From an uncultured Rhodospirillales bacterium (GTDB taxonomy: Bacteria > Pseudomonadota > Alphaproteobacteria > Acetobacterales > Acetobacteraceae), in assembly GCA_903932545.1 (NCBI GenBank), contig CAIZGT010000434.1, positions 1-11,947 on the forward strand: a DNA stretch of 11,947 nucleotides, in the 5' to 3' direction. Made by a program: the position numbers and the translations under genes. The notes beneath the pieces were generated by a model, which saw only the letters and a list, made by a program, of their open reading frames with translations, made no database searches and was not told the origin of the DNA. Of this stretch, positions 8,701 through 11,947 are shown piece after piece; position 1 is the stretch's first letter, and each line of letters opens with the position of its first letter.

Positions 8701-9264
8701 GCCACCAGCAAATCCAATTATCGCACCGGCGCGGTGGGCCGCATTCTGCCGGGCATCGAGCATCGGCTGGAGCCGGTTGAGAACGGTGAGGGCGGCGTGT
8801 TGGTGGTACGCGGGCCAAACGTGATGATCGGCAGCATTGGCCCAGCCAAGCCAGATCTGATCGAAACGCCGCAAGATGGCTGGTACAACACGGGCGACAT
8901 CGTCAGCCTTGATGCCGACGGCTTCATGTCGATCATCGGTCGCGCCAAGCGCTTTGCCAAACCTGGTGGTGAACGCATCTCACTCGATGGTTGCGAAGAA
9001 CTCGCCCATGCCTGTTGGCCACACGCGCAGCATGCGGTGATCGCGGTGCCGGATGCGCGCAAGGGGGAGGCGTTGGTGCTCGTCACCACCCAGCCGGACG
9101 CCACAGCGCGCAGCCTGTTGGACTTCGCACGCGGACGCGGTCTCGCGGAGATTATGGTTCCGCGCAATGTGCAGGTGGTGAAGGCGGTGCCGCTGTTGGG
9201 CAGCGGCAAGGTGAACTATCCGGCCGTGGCCGTTTGCGTGGCGGAGCTTGCTGAGCCGAAATAG
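5788..9264 (+). CDS. aas: LplT-Aas fusion: lysophospholipid transporter / 2-acyl-GPE acyltransferase / acyl-ACP synthetase
   Basis: A 1158-residue membrane protein that likely restores lysophosphatidylethanolamine to phosphatidylethanolamine. Residues 1 to about 420 form an MFS-type flippase with LGALNDNLFK at 21-30, an LplT hallmark. Residues about 425-630 form a PlsC-type acyltransferase with the HX4D motif H458-VSYI-D463 and FPEG at 527-530. Residues about 650-1158 form an AMP-binding ligase with YTSGTTGAPKG at 822-832, YGTTE at 961-965, YNTGD ending in D1037, and LGSGK with likely catalytic K1141. In E. coli these are two proteins, LplT (397 residues) and Aas (719); the sum is close to this length, so all parts appear complete. 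By analogy, the flippase brings the lysolipid inward, the ligase activates a fatty acid on ACP, and the acyltransferase joins them. GTG start, 12 bases after the CDF gene. Its last 49 bases overlap the convergent glycosyltransferase gene. Confidence 0.93.
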   Translation: MPLPPLLTTRRFLPLFLSQALGALNDNLFKNALAVLALFKASEGGPEIVAMASGIFILPYLLFSATAGQIADRGEKSRLIRLTKLWEVGLMVLAAVGFLSFNIPALLGVLFGLGMQATFFSPLKYAILPTHLQDHELVAGNGLIEAGTFMGILLGTILGGALILLDTGVEVISALGLAVALAGLVAAWRVPLAAPEQPGLKPQWNIAAATWDVMQLARQNRPIWLAILALSWFWTLGAILIAQFPIISKDVLGGGSALVTILLAMFAIGIGAGSVMCAAILKGEVTVRYVPLAALGISITAWDFAAICAPLAAHVPEVSSAIGWFAVPLMWRAFFDLTLLAICGGLFSVPLYATIQERSDPGSRSRMIGANNIANAALIVIGALTTTALVRAGVGAPRIISLTAWVNFAVVIWMARVWPRETLRGFTRLYFEIFHRVQVRGLEHLKHLDGPVIYAVNHVSYIDGALVGSCLPMNTQITFVVNAFIVRKWWARAAVSAVDNLLVDPISPYAVRTMIRAVEAGERLMIFPEGRISRSGQLMKIYPGTGMIADKTNAQIVPIHIDGPQWTVLGWLKGLVRLRAFPQFTVVVHPAVRLSVPDALHGRTRREALARELQSVMEQASFASRNIDRSLFRALIDTQTIFGPKRIACNDITYTPVTYGRLIVGAAVLGRKLAAHTRQTLSAPLVPPPHGMAADLYAELNRAIRVGVMLPNASGALVTFMALQAFGRVPALLNVSAGPEVMLDACRAARARFVISSRTFITKAKLEKAVARMEGHVTFIWLEDVRAGITRGDKLRGLLDAKFPERLPGMHTRPDTAAAILYTSGTTGAPKGVLLSHRNILANWAQVISVVDFSPADRVLNAMPMFHSFGLTGGTILPLLIGARVFFYPSPLHYRMVPEAMYDTDSTIIFGTDTFLNGWARFANPYDFHMVRYVFAGAEKLRDSTKALYAERFGVRVMSAYGTTECAPALAATSKSNYRTGAVGRILPGIEHRLEPVENGEGGVLVVRGPNVMIGSIGPAKPDLIETPQDGWYNTGDIVSLDADGFMSIIGRAKRFAKPGGERISLDGCEELAHACWPHAQHAVIAVPDARKGEALVLVTTQPDATARSLLDFARGRGLAEIMVPRNVQVVKAVPLLGSGKVNYPAVAVCVAELAEPK

Positions 9265-10214
9265 AAATCCCGCATGGCGAGGCGGAATGACTCGTCATAC
9301 ATCCTCTCAACCGTCTGCCGCGCCGCGGTTCCGATGCGCGCGCGCAGTGCCGGGTCATCCCGCAGGGCTGCAATCTGTGCCTCGGCCTCGGCGGTGCTGT
9401 GAAACAGAAATCCGTTCTCGCCCGAGCGGATCCACGGCGCATATCCCGCGTCTGCCTTCGCCACGACCGGCAACCCGCAGGCCATCGCCTCAAACACAAC
9501 GCGGCCGAATGACTCAAACCAGTGCGACGACGTGTTGTAATAAAAGCAATCCAGCGTGTTGAGGAACTCATGCGCTGGCTCCGCGCCGCATCGCAGCAAT
9601 TCAACCCCTGAATCCGCATCAAGCAATGGCGCAAGGCACCTGCCGCCCATGATGCGGACCTGCACGCCGGATACGGCCAAGCGCGTGAGCAGCGCCGGAT
9701 CATCAGGACTGAACTTGTTCAATTCATCGCGGCTCAAACGCCCAACGCAAAATCCGCTACGTCCGGCTTTTGGCTGCGGCTTGAACCGCGTGAGATCAAC
9801 TGGAGACGAGTGTATCGGCCCAGGAAAGCCCGCCTCTTGCTGTGCTTCCTTGCCGGCATACACAAACTCCACGTGCCGTCCCCAGGCGCTGGCGCGGCGC
9901 GCGAAATTACGGAAATTATGATTTCCAACGGTGTTGTGGATGATGACAACCCGTTTGGGAAACGCAAACTTGAAATAGCGTGATAGCCAGTAATACGCTC
10001 CAACAAAAACAAACGTTCCAAACATCGGCATAGCCAATTTTTTGGGGCGGAGCAGTTTAACTGGAATCTGTTCTGCTATTTCTGAAGGAACTTGCGTAGT
10101 CGTCCAAACTTGAACGCGACCATATTGCGATAAGATGCGATAAAGTTCGACTGTACGCTGTTCTGCACCGCCCGTTCCTGTATAAAAACAATTTATAAGA
10201 TGAATCGTTTTCAC
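9216..10214 (-). CDS. Glycosyltransferase family 4-type protein
   Basis: A 332-residue, probably cytoplasmic or membrane-associated glycosyltransferase of the GT-B fold. The N-terminal domain starts KTIHLINCFYTGTGGAEQRT; the GGAE (15-18) glycine loop is typical of GT4 enzymes. The C-terminal nucleotide-sugar-binding domain shows FCVGRLSRDELNKF (from 155) and the EX7E motif E234-SFGRVVF-E242, followed by AMACGLPVVA and GENGFLF, all usual for retaining GT4 enzymes. The start is GTG 10214, with GGGAG (10225-10221) six bases before it; a nearby ATG (10218-10216) is out of frame. Donor and acceptor sugars cannot be told, and no polysaccharide or LPS genes flank it. GC is about 43% over the first ~105 codons and about 60-70% over most of the rest. 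The 3' end overlaps the LplT-Aas gene by 49 bases in convergent orientation. Confidence 0.88.
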   Translation of the reverse strand: MKTIHLINCFYTGTGGAEQRTVELYRILSQYGRVQVWTTTQVPSEIAEQIPVKLLRPKKLAMPMFGTFVFVGAYYWLSRYFKFAFPKRVVIIHNTVGNHNFRNFARRASAWGRHVEFVYAGKEAQQEAGFPGPIHSSPVDLTRFKPQPKAGRSGFCVGRLSRDELNKFSPDDPALLTRLAVSGVQVRIMGGRCLAPLLDADSGVELLRCGAEPAHEFLNTLDCFYYNTSSHWFESFGRVVFEAMACGLPVVAKADAGYAPWIRSGENGFLFHSTAEAEAQIAALRDDPALRARIGTAARQTVERMYDESFRLAMRDFYFGSASSATQTATAG

Positions 10215-10240
10215 GCATATCTCCCAGGCGGTACAGCCAT
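10211..10240 (-). other. Possible 9-codon leader ORF coupled to the glycosyltransferase start
   Basis: On the minus strand, ATG 10240 opens a short frame coding MAVPPGRYA. Its TGA (10213-10211) overlaps the glycosyltransferase GTG (10214-10212) as GTGA. GAGG at 10253-10250 could serve as its ribosome site, nine bases before the ATG. An ORF this short can arise by chance; only the exact stop-start overlap makes it worth recording. Confidence 0.2.
10221..10225 (-). promoter_or_regulatory. Ribosome-binding site of the glycosyltransferase gene
   Basis: On the minus strand GGGAG precedes GTG 10214 by six bases. It decides for the GTG start, since no in-frame ATG is seen close by. Confidence 0.55.
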
Positions 10241-10258
10241 AAAAATCACCCTCGGTGA
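10241..10258 (-). promoter_or_regulatory. Small hairpin with U-run upstream of the glycosyltransferase (weak attenuator candidate)
   Basis: Read on the minus strand, TCACC-GAG-GGTGA is followed directly by TTTTT. This 5-bp stem with a 3-base loop and T-run resembles a minimal intrinsic terminator, placed in what would be the 5' leader of the glycosyltransferase mRNA. The stem is short and the resemblance may be accidental. Confidence 0.22.
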
Positions 10259-10331
10259 GGTTTTGGCCTTCTAAACAGAACTGACTATCGTCGTTTTATC
10301 GAATGTCGAATGCGGCTTTTTCGATACGGTG

Positions 10332-10351
10332 GCTTGTAACAAATTGCAAGC
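10332..10351. promoter_or_regulatory. Imperfect palindrome, possible operator
   Basis: GCTTGTAA-CAAA-TTGCAAGC has eight-base arms that pair except for one G-T wobble. It lies 80-99 bases before the cytochrome start and 118-137 before the glycosyltransferase start, a position suitable for a regulator acting on either gene. No matching regulator is encoded nearby. Confidence 0.3.
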
Positions 10352-10402
10352 TACGCGGATTACACGACGTTAATATTGTTGTTATCGGGGAGGCTGCGTT
10401 GG

Positions 10403-10431
10403 TATTATCCCCAAAGCAGAGGGGGATAATA
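10403..10431 (+). promoter_or_regulatory. Perfect 10-bp inverted repeat covering the ribosome site and start of the cytochrome c gene
   Basis: TATTATCCCC (10403-10412) and GGGGATAATA (10422-10431) are exact reverse complements separated by nine bases, AAAGCAGAG. The right arm includes part of the G-rich ribosome site (GAGG at 10419-10422, eight bases before the ATG) and ends on the A of the ATG. As RNA it would form a hairpin that hides the translation start. As DNA it would be a symmetrical binding site for a dimeric repressor. The pairing is directly visible; the function is inferred. Confidence 0.5.
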
Positions 10432-10938
10432 TGCAGCGCTATATTGGGATTCTGACAACACTGATCACTGTTTTGTGTTCCGCTCCGACGTTTGCGCAAT
10501 CACAAAGCGACCCGCTTGTGCAGCGCGGGCAGTATCTCGCAGCCATTATGGCGTGCACGCATTGCCACACCCCAGGCCATTTCCTTGGCAAAGAGGATGC
10601 ATCGCGCCACCTTGGGGGCAGTGAAGTGGGCTTTGCCGTTCCCGGCTTGGGCATTTTTGTATGGACCCAATTTGACCAACGACAAGGCAACCGGCCTTGG
10701 CAACTGGACAGACGCGCAAATTCTGCACGCCCTAAAAACCGGCGAACGACCCGATGGTCGGGTTTTGGCACCAGTGATGCCGTGGCAAGATTTCGCCGGG
10801 GCGACCGACGCCGATATGAACGCCGTGGTGGCATATCTGCGTTCGCTGCCGGTGATTGTGAACAAAGTACCGGGGCCGTTCGGGCCGGGTGAGCCAGCAA
10901 CGTCCTTCGTGATGAAAATTGTGCCGCCGCCGGGCTAA
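10431..10938 (+). pseudogene. Class I c-type cytochrome, frameshifted
   Basis: Read with one base skipped, this is a 168-residue monohaem cytochrome c secreted to the periplasm, probably an electron carrier. The first frame gives a signal peptide (MQRYIGILTTLITVLCSAPTFA, likely cut after A22), the haem site CTHCH (C42, C45, H46) and HLGGSEVGFAVPGLGIF. There the frame breaks. From 10660 the next frame continues YGPNLTNDKATGLGNWTDAQI, then RPDGRVLAPVMPW with the presumed haem ligand M116, and SFVMKIVPPPG before TAA 10936-10938. One extra base lies within about 10653-10659, next to the T5 run at 10654-10658. Without correction the first frame runs to 10892 with an unrelated tail and no Met ligand. 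This is either a recent inactivation or a sequencing error. +1 programmed shifting is less likely. The ribosome site sits in a 10-bp hairpin. The redox partner is not evident from the neighbours. Confidence 0.85.
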
Positions 10939-11024
10939 GGCATCATCAAAATTCGATCAAACTGTCAAACAACCGTCATGTATGCTTCATTGTTTCGACG
11001 CAGTTGGGGGCGTATCTCCAAGCG
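10939..11024 (+). other. Intergenic spacer between cytochrome c and plsC
   Basis: These 86 bases contain no terminator-like hairpin and no convincing promoter. A GGGGG at 11006-11010 lies 14 bases before the chosen plsC start, too far for a good ribosome site. Confidence 0.4.
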
Positions 11025-11947
11025 ATGTCAAAAATGCCCATGCGCTTGAAGGCCGCCCGCCTTCCTTTGTTGAGCCGTCCAGAGCAGCCGATCGACGACA
11101 ACGCTTGGTCGCTGATCGCATTGCCGCGTCAACGCCTGATGCTGCGCCGCATTCGTTGTGTCCGACGGGGTCTGATCACCCTGATATGGACGTTTTTGGC
11201 GATTGCGATTCAGTCGGTGTTGGTGCTGTTTTCCGGGCCCGCACGCCAAACCTTCGCGAGAATCTACTGGAGCGTGGTCTGCCGCCTGATCGGTTTGGAT
11301 GTGCGCACCATCGGGCAGGTGTCATATACCACTGAGGATGGGCGCCCAGTGGTGTTCGTCTCCAACCACTCATCATGGCTTGATATCGCAGTGCTGGGCG
11401 GTGTGCTGCCGGCCTCGTTTATTGCCAAGGAAGAAGTGAGCCGCTGGCCAGTGGTGCGCACCCTCGCGCGCCTGGGTCGCACGGTTTACGTTCGCCGTAA
11501 GCGTAGCAGCACCGCGAGCGAGCGTGACGATATGCGCGCGCGCCTGGGCAGCGGTGATTGCCTGATCCTGTTCCCGGAAGGCACCACCAGCGACGGCTCG
11601 CGCGTGTTGCCGTTCCGCAGTGCCTTCCTCTCAATTGCCGAACTGCCGGTGACGCAATCCGGCTTGCCGCCCATCGTGCAGCCTATTTCGGTGGTGTATG
11701 ACCGCCTCGCCGGCCTGCCGACCGGGCGGGCGGCGAGGCCGTTGTTCGCATGGTATGGCGACATGGATATCGGCTCGCATTTCTGGCGCTTGGCGCAGCA
11801 TAAGGGTCTGCGCGCCTCAGTGCTTCTACACCAGCCGCTCGATCCTTTAAAGTTTGAAAGCCGCAAGGCGCTCACCGCAGCATGCTGGAATATGGTGGCC
11901 GATGGTGCGTCCACCCTGCGTCAGAACCGTCCGGCCAAGCCGATTGC
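11025..11947 (+). CDS. plsC: 1-acyl-sn-glycerol-3-phosphate acyltransferase, PlsC type (3' partial)
   Basis: At least 307 residues; the gene continues beyond the window. PlsC moves an acyl group to the 2-position of lysophosphatidic acid to form phosphatidic acid, the precursor of membrane phospholipids, at the inner face of the inner membrane. A hydrophobic helix is visible at about residues 50-70 (GLITLIWTFLAIAIQSVLVL). The catalytic HX4D motif is NHSSWLD with H115 and D120. The substrate-binding motif FPEGTTSDGSR starts at 183, and QPISVVYD follows. The start is uncertain: ATGs at 11025, 11034 and 11040 are all in frame and none has a good ribosome site. I took the first. The protein is longer than E. 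coli PlsC (245 residues) at its N-terminus and extends well past the catalytic part. It could also be a related lyso-ornithine-lipid acyltransferase (OlsA type), which shares these motifs. Confidence 0.85.
   Translation, partial: MSKMPMRLKAARLPLLSRPEQPIDDNAWSLIALPRQRLMLRRIRCVRRGLITLIWTFLAIAIQSVLVLFSGPARQTFARIYWSVVCRLIGLDVRTIGQVSYTTEDGRPVVFVSNHSSWLDIAVLGGVLPASFIAKEEVSRWPVVRTLARLGRTVYVRRKRSSTASERDDMRARLGSGDCLILFPEGTTSDGSRVLPFRSAFLSIAELPVTQSGLPPIVQPISVVYDRLAGLPTGRAARPLFAWYGDMDIGSHFWRLAQHKGLRASVLLHQPLDPLKFESRKALTAACWNMVADGASTLRQNRPAKPI

Larger units (their letters stand above)
10215..10430. other. Divergent intergenic region between glycosyltransferase and cytochrome c genes
   Basis: These 216 bases must hold promoters for both divergent genes. 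GC is about 40-50%, lower than in most of the window. The region contains the small hairpin at 10241-10258, a tandem 7-base repeat TCGAATG at 10299-10312, an imperfect palindrome at 10332-10351 and the strong inverted repeat at 10403-10431. On the plus strand, TTGCAA (10344-10349) and TAATAT (10371-10376) look like promoter elements, but their spacer is 21 bases, too long for a standard sigma-70 promoter, so I do not call one. Confidence 0.6.

Noticed and set aside
10344..10376. TTGCAA ... TAATAT as the cytochrome promoter
   Set aside because: The 21-base spacer is outside the usual range and both boxes match only partly.
10653..10662. Programmed ribosomal frameshift in the cytochrome gene
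   Set aside because: The restoration needs skipping one base. The site lacks a typical -1 slippery heptamer, and no reason for a shorter product is seen. Sequence error or inactivation is simpler.
10431..10892. Uncorrected first-frame reading as a complete 153-residue cytochrome
   Set aside because: After the break, the tail is Arg-rich and lacks the Met ligand, while the other frame carries clear cytochrome sequence.
10919..11335. 138-residue plus-strand frame before plsC
   Set aside because: It is in a different frame from the clear PlsC reading and shows no motif. It overlaps the cytochrome end and most of the PlsC N-terminus.

Overview
The window looks like chromosomal DNA of an alphaproteobacterium. 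The basis is high GC in most genes, GTG starts with clear Shine-Dalgarno sites, and the character of the proteins. A member of the Rhodospirillales/Acetobacteraceae would fit, but this is inferred from overall protein character and not from a marker gene. No rRNA, tRNA, CRISPR array, insertion sequence or phage gene was seen.

Positions 1-4740 (+ strand) carry a peptide-type ABC importer in the order ATPase (DppF/OppF type, 5' end outside the window), ATPase (DppD/OppD type), permease (DppB), permease (DppC), periplasmic binding protein. The four membrane and ATPase genes overlap by 1-4 bases (ATGA, ATGA, TGATG) and are almost certainly one translationally coupled operon. The binding protein comes last, 29 bases after the second permease. 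Both ATPases end in the same four-cysteine pattern, C-X5-C-X6-C-X17-C.

Positions 4804-9264 (+ strand) hold a DmeF-like cation efflux protein with a very His-rich cytoplasmic loop. It is followed after 12 bases by a 1158-residue LplT-Aas fusion: a lysophospholipid flippase, a 2-acyl-GPE acyltransferase and an acyl-ACP synthetase in one chain. This enzyme would carry out the whole lysophosphatidylethanolamine re-acylation cycle.

Positions 9216-10214 (- strand) encode a GT4-type glycosyltransferase whose 3' end overlaps the convergent LplT-Aas gene by 49 bases. GC changes sharply inside it, from about 68% just below position 9900 to about 40-45% above it. The low-GC stretch continues through the divergent intergenic region into the start of the next gene.

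Positions 10215-10430 are an intergenic region with several small dyads. The clearest is a perfect 10-bp inverted repeat that includes the ribosome-binding site and the first base of the start codon of the next gene. That gene (10431-10938, +) is a class I c-type cytochrome with a signal peptide, CTHCH haem site and Met ligand, but it is split by a one-base frameshift near a T5 run at 10654-10658.

Positions 11025-11947 (+ strand) begin a PlsC-type 1-acylglycerol-3-phosphate acyltransferase that runs off the end. Two phospholipid acyltransferases therefore lie in this window, one for repair (Aas) and one for de novo synthesis (PlsC). I found no convincing new multi-gene system. The most unusual stretch is 9900-10660, which combines low GC, a hairpin over a ribosome-binding site and a broken cytochrome gene.
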